From contig NZ_LZLV01000152.1 in NCBI RefSeq assembly GCF_001673405.1, positions 1-64,000 of the forward strand: DNA of 64,000 bases, written 5' to 3'. Both the position numbers and the translations under genes were made by a program. Shown one piece after another: positions 44,455 to 52,449 of this stretch. The DNA is from Mycobacterium sp. 1245111.1 (GTDB lineage: Bacteria; Actinomycetota; Actinomycetes; Mycobacteriales; Mycobacteriaceae). Position 1 is the stretch's first letter. Every line of letters starts with the position of its first letter. The notes under the pieces were generated by a model. That model was not told where the DNA came from and did no database searches. It was given only the letters and a program-made list of their open reading frames with translations.

Positions 44455-45609
44455 GTGCAGATTTCCGCGCCGCTGCTGCTGCAACTCGGCGCGGTCCTGA
44501 CTGCGCTTGCGCTGCTGGGCGCGCTGGCCCGCCGCCTCGCCCTGTCTCCGATACCGCTCTACCTGCTGGCCGGACTGTGGCTGGGCAAGGGTGGCATCCA
44601 GCCGGTGACCGAGGCCAGCGTGTTCATCAAAACCGGGGCACCGATCGGCGTCGTGCTGCTGTTGCTGACGCTCGGTCTGGAGTTCTCCAGCGCCGAATTC
44701 GCCAGCAGCATGAAGCAACACGTTCCCTCCGCGCTGGTCGACGTCGTCCTCAATGCGACGCCCGGCGCCATCGCGGGCTGGTTGATGGGCTTTCCCGGTA
44801 TCGGCATCCTGGCGCTGGCCGGGGTGACTTACGTGTCGTCGTCCGGCCTGATCGCCCGCCTGCTCGAGGACCTCAACCGGGTGGGTAACCGCGAAACACC
44901 GGCGATCCTGGCGGTATTGGTGCTCGAGGACTTCGCGATGGCGGCCTACCTGCCGGTGTTCGCGGTGTTGGCCAGCGGAGGCACTTGGCCCAAGGCTCTG
45001 CTCGGCATGGTGGTCGGGGTCGGGGCGTTCTGGGTCGCGTTCGCGGTGTCACGCCGGTGGGGCCACTACTTCGGCCGGCTGGTGGGAACCCGGGATTCCG
45101 AGCAGTTGCTGTTGCGGGTGCTGGGGGTGACGTTGATCGTCGCCGCGCTGGCCGAAGAGGTGCACGCATCGGCGGCCGTCGGCGCTTTCCTGGTCGGCCT
45201 GACGCTCACCGGCGACACCGCACACCGGGCGCGGATTGTGTTGGGGCCGCTGCGCGATCTGTTCGCCGCGGTGTTCTTTCTCGGGGTGGGGATTGGCATC
45301 GATCCGCGAGCGCTCGTGCCCGTCCTTCCGGCCGCCGTCACGATGGCCGTGACGACCAGCGCCGCGAAGGTGGTGACCGGCATGTACGCCGCCCGACGCG
45401 ACGGGGTGGCCCGGCGCGGGCAGTTGCGGGCCGGCCTCGCATTGATCGCGCGCGCCGAATTCTCGTTGATCATCATCGGCCTGGTCGGCACCTCGATCCA
45501 CGGGCTGGCGCCAGTCGCCATGTCGTATGTGTTCGTCGTGGCGGTCGTCGGTCCGGTGCTAGCCCGATTCGGCGGCGCCCCACGACCGGCGACCATGGGT
45601 GCGCCCTAG
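44455..45609 (+). CDS. CPA2-family cation/proton antiporter (KefB-like, Rv3236c-like)
   Basis: 384 residues with about twelve membrane helices and no cytosolic NAD-binding domain. The helix pair around EFSSAEFAS and GLIARLLEDLNRVGNRETPAILAVLVLEDFAMA contains the acidic residues expected for ion exchange in CPA2 transporters. The regulatory subunit upstream suggests a K+(Na+)/H+ system like KhtTU. GTG 44455. The end overlaps the convergent Rv3235-like gene by 4 bp. Confidence 0.9.
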   Translation: MQISAPLLLQLGAVLTALALLGALARRLALSPIPLYLLAGLWLGKGGIQPVTEASVFIKTGAPIGVVLLLLTLGLEFSSAEFASSMKQHVPSALVDVVLNATPGAIAGWLMGFPGIGILALAGVTYVSSSGLIARLLEDLNRVGNRETPAILAVLVLEDFAMAAYLPVFAVLASGGTWPKALLGMVVGVGAFWVAFAVSRRWGHYFGRLVGTRDSEQLLLRVLGVTLIVAALAEEVHASAAVGAFLVGLTLTGDTAHRARIVLGPLRDLFAAVFFLGVGIGIDPRALVPVLPAAVTMAVTTSAAKVVTGMYAARRDGVARRGQLRAGLALIARAEFSLIIIGLVGTSIHGLAPVAMSYVFVVAVVGPVLARFGGAPRPATMGAP

Positions 45610-46109
45610 CCGATGTGCAGCGCGACCACCTGCCAGCGTCCGGCGCACTTTTCGATGCGGCAAGCGATGGCGTGCGTGCGGGGCCCGCGGCTGTAGCTGC
45701 CGAATACCTCGGCGGCGGCCAGGCCGCTGACCGGTTGCAGGCGCACCCGGCGTAGCACCGCCACCCCGTCCGCGCCGCGGACGTGTCGATTGGCCGACAG
45801 CACCGAGTCGACCAGCGCGGCGGCCAGCAGCCCGTGCAGCTGGGCGATCGGGCGACGGCGGTCGATCACCTCCAGGACTCGGCGCAGCGCGGCGTCGGCG
45901 AAGGCCGCCGCTTGTCGCATCGGCAACGGCATCGCGATCGACGGGGGATGTCGTTGTGGCGCATGGGTATTGCGCTTCCGCAGGACGCTCGGCGAGGGGC
46001 GGCACTGCCGGACGTCGCGGGGCGGTGGTTCGCAGTCGACGACGGGGGTAACGGCGCACGACCGCCCAGCAACTGAGCTTGAGTCCGATGGATGAGAACC
46101 GGTCAACAC
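45606..46109 (-). CDS. Rv3235-like protein (DUF6459 type)
   Basis: 167 residues. Pro/Arg/Ser-rich disordered N-terminal third, then a compact C-terminal domain (AAAFADAALRRVLEVIDRRRPIAQLHGLL ... ADGVAVLRRVRLQPVSGLAAAEVFGSYSRG ... WQVVALHIG). This is an actinobacterial family of unknown function (recalled as DUF6459). Start at GTG 46109 is uncertain; the conserved domain starts much later. Convergent with the antiporter gene, divergent from the acyltransferase. Confidence 0.75.
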   Translation of the reverse strand: MLTGSHPSDSSSVAGRSCAVTPVVDCEPPPRDVRQCRPSPSVLRKRNTHAPQRHPPSIAMPLPMRQAAAFADAALRRVLEVIDRRRPIAQLHGLLAAALVDSVLSANRHVRGADGVAVLRRVRLQPVSGLAAAEVFGSYSRGPRTHAIACRIEKCAGRWQVVALHIG

Positions 46110-46350
46110 TGCACTCTCCCGCGCATTTTCGAAGGGCTATCCGAGCTGGCCTGCTGGAGAGTGGCAGACGTTGGGTGTTGCGGCGACCGGTTTCGCCCGG
46201 CTTGCGCCGCGCCGCGATCACCACGTGTGAGGATCATCGCACAACTGCCGCATCCTCGTACTCGCGCAGTCCGGCGCCCGACGGCCCGATAGCGTTGCGG
46301 CATATTGGTCGGTGAACCAATTCGCAAGGGACGTAAAGGGGAGAGGCGAC
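46110..46350. promoter_or_regulatory. Divergent intergenic region upstream of the tgs3-like gene
   Basis: 241 bp. Holds the promoters of the Rv3235-like and acyltransferase genes. A GATAGCGTTGCGGCATATTGG stretch (about 46288-46308) may contain a -10-like CATATT. An in-frame GTG at 46312 would add 13 residues to the acyltransferase, but AGGGGAGAGG just before GTG 46351 is the better ribosome-binding site. Confidence 0.4.
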
Positions 46351-47751
46351 GTGACCCGGTTATCGGCATCGGACGCCTCGTTCTACCAGCTGGAGAATTC
46401 CGCGACTCCGCTGTACGTCGGCTCGCTGTCGATCCTGCGTCAGCCGCGTGCCGGGTTGAGCTACGAGGCTCTGCTGGCCGCGGTCGAGCGGCAGCTGCCG
46501 AAGGTGCCGAGGTACCGGCAGAAGGTCCGCGAAGTGACGATGCGCCTGGCCCGCCCGGTCTGGGTGGACGACCGCGACTTCGACATCACCTATCACGTCC
46601 GGCGCTCCGCGCTGCCCTCGCCGGGCAGCGACGAGCAACTGCATGAGCTGATCGGCCGGCTGGCCGCCCGGCCGCTGGACCGCTCGCGGCCGCTGTGGGA
46701 GATGTACCTGGTGGAGGGGCTCGCCAAGAATCGACTGGCGCTCTACACCAAGTCGCACCAGGCGCTGGTCAACGGCATGGGTGCGGTGGAGATCAGCCAC
46801 GTCATCGCCGACCGGAGTCGTCGTCCGCCGCCGTTCGTCGAGGACATCTGGCTGCCGGCCCGCGAACCCGGCAGGGCGCGGCTGATGCTCGGCGCGATCG
46901 GCGACTGGGCCACCCGCCCCCAGGCGCAGATGAAGGCCGTCAGCAGTGGGCTCTTCGACCTCGCGACCAACTCCGGCCAGCTCGTCGACGCGGGGCGGCG
47001 GATGATCGATGTCGTACGAACGCTGGCCCGGGGCTCCGCTCCGCGTAGCCCGCTGAACACCACGGTGTCGCGCAACCGGCGCTACACGGTTGCCGTCGGA
47101 CGACTCGACGACTACCGGGTGATCCGGTCGCGCTATAACTGCGACGTCAACGACGTGATTCTGGCGGTGATCACCGGCGCGCTGCGGAACTGGCTGCTGT
47201 CGCGCGGTGAGCCGCCGGCGCAGACGGCGACCGTGCGGGCGATGGCGCCGCTGCCGGTGTACGAAGCCTTCGACTCCTCGAACCGCGGCCAGGCCATCAG
47301 CCAGGTGGCGCCGTTTCTGGTCGACCTGCCGGTCGGCGAGGGCAACGCGGTGGTGCGACTGTCGCAGATCGCGCACGCCACCGAGACCAACCCGACGGCG
47401 GCCAGCCTGGTCGACGCTCGCACCATCGCCACGCTGTCCGGGTTTGCGCCACCGACCCTGCACGCCATGGGGATTCGGGTCGCAACCAGCCTGTCGCCAC
47501 GCTTGTTCAACCTGTTGATCACCAACGCGCCGGGCGCCCAATCGCAGATGTACATCGCCGGCGCGAAGTTGCTCGAGACCTACTCGGTGCCGCCGCTGCT
47601 CAACAACCAGGTGCTGGCGATCGGTGTGACCTCGTACAACGGCATGCTGTATTTCGGCATCAACGCCGACCGCGATGCGATGAGCGACCTCGACGTATTG
47701 CCGTCATTGCTGGCCGAATCGCTCGATGAACTGCTGGAAGCCGCGCAGTAG
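46351..47751 (+). CDS. WS/DGAT acyltransferase, Tgs3-like, full length with altered active-site motif
   Basis: 466 residues. The conserved blocks of mycobacterial triacylglycerol synthases are present: LSASDASFYQLENS, PLWEMYLVEGL, NDVILAVITGALRNWLLSRGE and the C-terminal NAPGAQSQMYIAGAKLLE. The catalytic HHxxxDG reads His136-Gln137-Ala-Leu-Val-Asn141-Gly142, so the second His and the Asp are replaced. Activity as a TAG or wax ester synthase is therefore doubtful or altered. In M. tuberculosis H37Rv the same gene is split in two (Rv3234c/tgs3 and Rv3233c); here it is intact. ppk2 follows after 12 bp. Confidence 0.88.
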   Translation: MTRLSASDASFYQLENSATPLYVGSLSILRQPRAGLSYEALLAAVERQLPKVPRYRQKVREVTMRLARPVWVDDRDFDITYHVRRSALPSPGSDEQLHELIGRLAARPLDRSRPLWEMYLVEGLAKNRLALYTKSHQALVNGMGAVEISHVIADRSRRPPPFVEDIWLPAREPGRARLMLGAIGDWATRPQAQMKAVSSGLFDLATNSGQLVDAGRRMIDVVRTLARGSAPRSPLNTTVSRNRRYTVAVGRLDDYRVIRSRYNCDVNDVILAVITGALRNWLLSRGEPPAQTATVRAMAPLPVYEAFDSSNRGQAISQVAPFLVDLPVGEGNAVVRLSQIAHATETNPTAASLVDARTIATLSGFAPPTLHAMGIRVATSLSPRLFNLLITNAPGAQSQMYIAGAKLLETYSVPPLLNNQVLAIGVTSYNGMLYFGINADRDAMSDLDVLPSLLAESLDELLEAAQ

Positions 47752-47763
47752 CCCTACGATTCG

Positions 47764-48582
47764 ATGGTGACCAAGGCACTCAAATTACCGGACAGGGTCT
47801 ACGATGCCGAATTGTTCCGGCTGCAAACGGAATTGGTGAAACTCCAGGAATGGGTGCGCGCCGAAGGCATTCGCGTCGTGGTGATTTTCGAAGGCCGTGA
47901 CGGGGCGGGCAAGGGCGGCACCATCAAACGGATCACCGAATACCTCAACCCGCGCTTCGCCCGAATCGCCGCACTGCCCGCGCCGACCGATCGCGAGCGT
48001 GGGCAGTGGTACTACCAGCGCTATGTCGCGCAACTGCCCACCAAGGGTGAGATCGTGCTGTTCGACCGGTCCTGGTACAACCGGGCCGGTGTCGAGAAAG
48101 TGATGGGATTCTGCACGCCGCAGGAGCATGCGCTGTTCCTGCAGCAGACGCCGATTTTCGAGCAGATGCTCATCGACGACGGAATTCTGTTGCGGAAGTA
48201 CTGGTTTTCGGTGTCCGAAGACGAACAGTTGCGGCGATTCAAAGCGCGGCGCAACGATCCGGTACGGCAATGGAAGCTCAGCCCAATGGATCTGGAATCG
48301 TTGTACAAATGGGAAGATTATTCGCGTGCCCGCGACGAGATGATGGCGCACACCGACAAGCCTTACAGCCCATGGTATTTGGTGGAATCGGACATCAAGA
48401 AGCACGCACGACTCAACATGATCTCGCATCTGTTGTCCACCATCGACTATCGGCCGGTGATGTTGCCGAAAGTCAAACTGCCCGCCCGCCCGATCAGGAC
48501 CGGTAACTACCAGCGGCCACCGCGAGAGCTGTCGACCTACGTCGACGATCATGTTGCGACGCTGATCGGCGACGCCGAATGA
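47764..48582 (+). CDS. ppk2: Polyphosphate kinase 2, class I
   Basis: 272 residues. Walker A FEGRDGAGKGGTIKRI, the Walker B/lid DRSWYNRAGVEKVMGFC and the lid helix with ISEDEQ-like VSEDEQLRRFKARR. One-domain class I PPK2 enzymes use polyphosphate to make GTP/ATP from GDP/ADP; the M. tuberculosis Rv3232c enzyme is mainly GDP-active. Closely follows the acyltransferase; DUF6912 gene 19 bp later, likely one operon. Confidence 0.94.
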   Translation: MVTKALKLPDRVYDAELFRLQTELVKLQEWVRAEGIRVVVIFEGRDGAGKGGTIKRITEYLNPRFARIAALPAPTDRERGQWYYQRYVAQLPTKGEIVLFDRSWYNRAGVEKVMGFCTPQEHALFLQQTPIFEQMLIDDGILLRKYWFSVSEDEQLRRFKARRNDPVRQWKLSPMDLESLYKWEDYSRARDEMMAHTDKPYSPWYLVESDIKKHARLNMISHLLSTIDYRPVMLPKVKLPARPIRTGNYQRPPRELSTYVDDHVATLIGDAE

Positions 48583-48601
48583 CGAGGACGAACGCAATCT
48601 G

Positions 48602-49114
48602 ATGCGGATCTACATCCCGGTGACGCTGGCCATGCTGCAGCGACTCGTCGCTGACGGTTCGCTGCAACCGGTCAGCGGTACCGCCTTCGCGGTCACGCCG
48701 AAGCTGCGCGAGGCCTATGCCGAAGGCGACGACGACGAGCTCGGCGAAGTCGCGCTGCGCGAGGCGGCGCTGGCATCGCTGCGGCTGCTGGCCGTCGCGG
48801 CGGAAGAGGACAACCAGGAGGGCGGGTTGCCGCCTCGGCGCGCGGTGCTGGTCGCTGATGTCGGCGATGTCACGTTGCGGCCCGACCTCGACGACGCGGT
48901 GGTGCGGATCGGTGCTCCGGTGACGACTGATGAGGTGGTCGCCGCGTTTGTCGACAACGCGGCCGCGGAAGCGCAGGTCAAAGCGGCGATGGAAGTGATC
49001 GACGCGGCGGATTTGGGCGACGAGGACGCCGAGCTGACCGTCGGGGATGCCCAGGATCACGACCTGGCCTGGTACGCGACACAGGAGCTGCCGTTCCTGC
49101 TCGAGCTGCTGTAA
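48602..49114 (+). CDS. Rv3231c-like protein (DUF6912 type)
   Basis: 170 residues (MRIYIPVTLAMLQRLVADGSLQPV...). Compact acidic protein with a strand at the start, an Ala/Glu-rich helix region (EVALREAALASLRLLAVAAEE) and DLAWYATQELPFLLELL at the end. Found next to ppk2 and desA3 in mycobacteria; known only as DUF6912. No membrane segment or catalytic motif. Confidence 0.82.
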   Translation: MRIYIPVTLAMLQRLVADGSLQPVSGTAFAVTPKLREAYAEGDDDELGEVALREAALASLRLLAVAAEEDNQEGGLPPRRAVLVADVGDVTLRPDLDDAVVRIGAPVTTDEVVAAFVDNAAAEAQVKAAMEVIDAADLGDEDAELTVGDAQDHDLAWYATQELPFLLELL

Positions 49115-49134
49115 GTCACAGGCGGCACGTGTAG

Positions 49135-49165
49135 CTACGGAACCGTAGGTTACGGTACCGTAGGT
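49135..49165. promoter_or_regulatory. Tandem palindrome operator upstream of the DesA3 reductase gene
   Basis: Core 49136-49162 reads TACG-N4-CGTA-GGT-TACG-N4-CGTA, i.e. two adjacent 12-bp palindromes with a 3-bp spacer. It lies 35-65 nt before the start codon. The same arrangement with a different N4 occurs upstream of desA3 at 50370-50396. Two neighbouring promoters sharing this layout points to a common TetR-type regulator. Confidence 0.75.
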
Positions 49166-49198
49166 TCTGTCCCCGAGCGAGAACCAGGAGTTTCCTCA

Positions 49199-50350
49199 AT
49201 GGACAGAAAAGTATCGCGAGCTGCCGCCGACGTCGTCGAGACGATTCCCATTACGCTGGCCGGCGTGGAGACCCACCCGGGCTGGCATGCGTTGCGCAAG
49301 ATCGCGCACCGCATCACGACGCCCCTGTTGCCCGACGACTACACGCGCCTCGCCAACCCGCTGTGGTCGGCGCGCGAGCTGCGCGGCCGGATCCTGGAAG
49401 TGCGGCGCGAGACGAAGGACTCCGCGACGCTGGTGATCAAGCCCGGCTGGGGGTTCAGCTTCGACTACGAGCCGGGCCAGTACATGGGCATCGGGCTGCT
49501 GATCGACGGCCGCTGGCGCTGGCGTTCCTACTCGTTGACGTCGAGCCCCGTGACCTCCGGCGCGCACCGCAGCGAGCGCACGGTGACGATCACGGTGAAG
49601 GCGATGCCCGAAGGCTTCCTGTCCAGCCACCTGGTGGACGGCGTGCAGCCCGGCACGATCGTCCGATTGGCCGCGCCCCAGGGCAATTTCGTGCTGCCCG
49701 ACCCGGCGCCGCCCGCCGTGCTGTTCCTCACCGCCGGCTCGGGCATCACGCCGGTGATGTCGATGCTGCGCACGCTGGTCCGTAGGGACCAGATCACGGA
49801 TGTGATCCACCTGCATTCGGCGCCCACCGCCGACGACGTGATGTTCGGCGGGGAACTCGAGCGGTTGGCAGCCGAACATCCGGGTTACCAGCTGCAGCTG
49901 CGCGCGACGCGCAGCGAGGGGCGGCTGGATCTGTCCAAGCTCGACGCCGAGGTGCCGGACTGGCGCGAACGGCAGACCTGGGCGTGCGGGCCGGAAGCGA
50001 TGCTCGACTCGGCCGAGCAGGCCTGGTCCGCGGCCGGTATCAAGACGCGCCTGCACCTCGAACGGTTCGCGGTGTCGAAGGCAGCGCCGGCCGGAACCGG
50101 CGGCACGGTCACGTTCGCCAAGAGCGGCAAAAGCGTCACCGCCGACGCGGCGACGTCGCTGATGGACGCCGGTGAGCAGTCGGGCGTACAGATGCCGTTC
50201 GGCTGCCGGATGGGGATCTGCCAGTCCTGCGTGGTAGCCCTGACCGAAGGCCACGTCCGCGACTTGCGAACCGGCGTGGAGCGCGAGCCGGGGACACGCG
50301 TGCAGACCTGTGTTTCCGCCGCGTCTGGCGACTGTACTCTGGACGTTTAG
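49199..50350 (+). CDS. Ferredoxin reductase-like electron donor of DesA3 (Rv3230c-like)
   Basis: 383 residues. FAD-binding barrel with the RxYS motif (WRSYSLTSSP), a nucleotide domain (LFLTAGSGITPVMSMLRTL) and a C-terminal plant-type 2Fe-2S ferredoxin domain (GCRMGICQSC ... VQTC). In M. tuberculosis Rv3230c supplies electrons from NADPH to the stearoyl-CoA desaturase DesA3. Controlled by the tandem palindrome at 49136-49162. ATG 49199 follows CAGGAG. Confidence 0.93.
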   Translation: MDRKVSRAAADVVETIPITLAGVETHPGWHALRKIAHRITTPLLPDDYTRLANPLWSARELRGRILEVRRETKDSATLVIKPGWGFSFDYEPGQYMGIGLLIDGRWRWRSYSLTSSPVTSGAHRSERTVTITVKAMPEGFLSSHLVDGVQPGTIVRLAAPQGNFVLPDPAPPAVLFLTAGSGITPVMSMLRTLVRRDQITDVIHLHSAPTADDVMFGGELERLAAEHPGYQLQLRATRSEGRLDLSKLDAEVPDWRERQTWACGPEAMLDSAEQAWSAAGIKTRLHLERFAVSKAAPAGTGGTVTFAKSGKSVTADAATSLMDAGEQSGVQMPFGCRMGICQSCVVALTEGHVRDLRTGVEREPGTRVQTCVSAASGDCTLDV

Positions 50351-50369
50351 AAGCTACCCGCTGGTAACC

Positions 50370-50396
50370 TACGCTTTCGTAGGTTACGATAGCGTA
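50370..50396. promoter_or_regulatory. Tandem palindrome operator upstream of desA3
   Basis: TACG-CTTT-CGTA-GGT-TACG-ATAG-CGTA, identical in layout and spacing to the element upstream of the reductase gene. A third weaker palindrome TACC-CGCT-GGTA lies just upstream (50355-50366). The end is 38 nt before the desA3 ATG. Confidence 0.75.
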
Positions 50397-50434
50397 GGTC
50401 AGGAACTGCAGTCTGCAGGAAGGCAACACACACG

Positions 50435-51727
50435 ATGGCGATCACCGACCTCGATGTCTTTGCGCATCTGACGGACGCCGACATCGAGAACCTGGGCGTC
50501 GAACTCGATGCCATCCGCCAGGACATTGAAGACTCCCGTGGCGAGCGCGATGCCCGCTACATCCGCCGCACCATCGCCGCTCAGCGCGCACTGGAAGTCG
50601 CCGGCCGGCTGATGCTCGCGTTCAGCAAGCGACGCTCCGCCTGGTGGGCGGGCACCACGACCCTCGCTGTGGCCAAGATCGTCGAGAACATGGAGATCGG
50701 TCACAACGTCATGCACGGCCAGTGGGACTGGATGAACGATCCCGAGATCCACTCCTCGTCGTGGGAGTGGGACATGATGGGGTCCTCGAAGCATTGGCGA
50801 TTCACCCACAACTACGTCCACCACAAGTACACCAACATCCTCGGCATGGACGACGATGTGGGCTACGGCCTGCTGCGCGTCACGCGGGACCACCCGTGGC
50901 AACGCTTCAATGTGTTCAATGTGTTCTTCAACGCGATGCTTGCGCTCGGCTTCGAGTGGGGCGTAGGTCTCCAGCACGTCGAGGTCGGCAAGATCGCCAA
51001 GAAGCGGATGGACAACGACGAGGCCCGCGAACGGGTCGACGAGTTCCTGGCCAAGGCCGGCCGCCAGGTGTTCAAGGACTACGTCGCGTTCCCCGCGCTG
51101 ACGTCGGCGTCGCCGTGGGCTTCGTTCAAGTCGACGTTGAAAGCCAACATCTTGGCCAACATCATCCGCAACGTCTGGGCCAACGCCATCATCTTCTGCG
51201 GCCACTTCCCGGACGGCGCAGAGAAATTCACCAAAACCGACATGGTCGGCGAGACCAAGGGCCACTGGTATCTGCGCCAGATGCTGGGTAGCGCCAACAT
51301 CGACGCGGGCCCGGTGATGCGCTTCATGAGCGGGAGCCTGTCGCACCAGATCGAGCACCACCTGTTCCCGGATCTGCCGAGCAACCGGTACGAAGAGATC
51401 GCGGTGCGGGTGCGCCAGATCTGCGAGAAGTACGACTTGCCTTACACCACAGGCCCTTTCCTGGTGCAGTACGGAAAGACGTGGCGGACGATCGCCAAGT
51501 TGTCGCTGCCGGACAAGTACCTGCGCGACACCGCCGACAACGCTCCGGAGACACGCAGCGAGTCGATGTTCGCCGCGCTGGAGCCGGGATTCGCCGGTAC
51601 CGACCCGTCGACCGGACGCCGTCGCGGGCTGAAGACCGCGATCGCCACGGTGCGGGGCTGGCGGCGCAACAGGCGGGCCTTCGCCGATGAGGACCAAACA
51701 CCAGGGCGGGACGACCTCGCCGCTTAA
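50435..51727 (+). CDS. desA3: Acyl-CoA delta-9 desaturase DesA3
   Basis: 430-residue membrane di-iron desaturase. His boxes HNVMH (90-94), HNYVHH (125-130) and HQIEHH (304-309) are intact, between hydrophobic helix pairs. DesA3 converts stearoyl-CoA to oleoyl-CoA for phospholipids and TAG and is the target of thiocarlide in M. tuberculosis. Together with the upstream reductase it forms a two-component system, each gene behind the same operator type. ATG 50435. Confidence 0.95.
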   Translation: MAITDLDVFAHLTDADIENLGVELDAIRQDIEDSRGERDARYIRRTIAAQRALEVAGRLMLAFSKRRSAWWAGTTTLAVAKIVENMEIGHNVMHGQWDWMNDPEIHSSSWEWDMMGSSKHWRFTHNYVHHKYTNILGMDDDVGYGLLRVTRDHPWQRFNVFNVFFNAMLALGFEWGVGLQHVEVGKIAKKRMDNDEARERVDEFLAKAGRQVFKDYVAFPALTSASPWASFKSTLKANILANIIRNVWANAIIFCGHFPDGAEKFTKTDMVGETKGHWYLRQMLGSANIDAGPVMRFMSGSLSHQIEHHLFPDLPSNRYEEIAVRVRQICEKYDLPYTTGPFLVQYGKTWRTIAKLSLPDKYLRDTADNAPETRSESMFAALEPGFAGTDPSTGRRRGLKTAIATVRGWRRNRRAFADEDQTPGRDDLAA

Positions 51728-51736
51728 GCTGGCGCG

Positions 51737-52261
51737 GTGGAAGTCGTCACCGTGCACCCGATCGTCGACACCGTGCTCGACCGGCATCGCGACGCGTTGG
51801 GTGGCGACTTGTCGGCGTATCGCAACCATGTCTACCGAAGCCTGACGTATCACCAACTGCTGCTTGGCTTTTCGATTCCCGATGCCGCGGCGCTGGCGTG
51901 GGCCACCCACGACCTCGGCATCTGGACGGCGGGCACCTTCGACTACCTCACGCCGTCGGCCGACCTGGCGGCGGCATATGCCGACGAGTTCGGCATCGCC
52001 GACATCGATCAGTTGCGCGCGCTGGTCACCGAGCATCATCGGCTGCGGCCTCTCGACGGCGACCGCGTCACCGAGACGTTCCGCCAGGCCGACCTGATCG
52101 ACGTCAGCCACGGAGTGCTGCGGCGGGGCATTGGGCGAGCGGCCATCCGTGCGGCCGTCGAGGCGTTGCCGTACAACGGTTTTCACGCGTTCCTGGCCAG
52201 GGGTTTGACCGGCCATGCCGTGCGGCATCCGCTGCGCCCGCTGCCGATGATGCGCTGGTGA
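51737..52261 (+). CDS. HD-domain phosphohydrolase-like protein
   Basis: 174 residues; GTG start 9 bp after desA3, so probably co-transcribed. Histidines are placed as in HD-domain proteins: NHVYRSLTYH, then ATHDLGIWT (HD) and TEHHRLRPLD, with DLIDVSHG after. This fits metal-dependent phosphohydrolases, though the substrate is unknown. Some relatives are annotated as phosphohydrolase or hypothetical near fatty acid desaturases. Confidence 0.75.
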   Translation: MEVVTVHPIVDTVLDRHRDALGGDLSAYRNHVYRSLTYHQLLLGFSIPDAAALAWATHDLGIWTAGTFDYLTPSADLAAAYADEFGIADIDQLRALVTEHHRLRPLDGDRVTETFRQADLIDVSHGVLRRGIGRAAIRAAVEALPYNGFHAFLARGLTGHAVRHPLRPLPMMRW

Positions 52262-52322
52262 ATCGCCGCGAAAACGACGCCACGGTCGCTAACCGCGCAG
52301 ATTCACAGCCGTGGCTGCCGTT

Positions 52323-52424
52323 TCACGACGGGCGCTCGTAGTCCGATGTCCTTGAAAGCCAGTCGAATAGCACCAAGGCCTCATCAGCGGACAGTTCAAA
52401 GGTGACGCCACTGCGTTCATCGCT
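52323..52424 (-). pseudogene. Fragment of a small protein gene with no intact start
   Basis: In the gap between the HD gene and the LLM oxidoreductase, the minus strand encodes DERSGVTFELSADEALVL followed by FDWLSRTSDYERPS and a stop at 52323. The segment has a strand plus an Asp/Glu-Ala-Leu-Val-Leu-Phe-Asp/Glu-Trp-Leu helix recalled from short bacterial proteins. A stop codon (TGA at 52425-52427) interrupts the frame upstream. Shifting by one base links it to a GTG a few codons earlier, so a single-base indel may have broken a small gene of about 37 codons. Tentative. Confidence 0.4.
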
Positions 52425-52449
52425 TCACCGCGCCACGATAACGTCCGGC

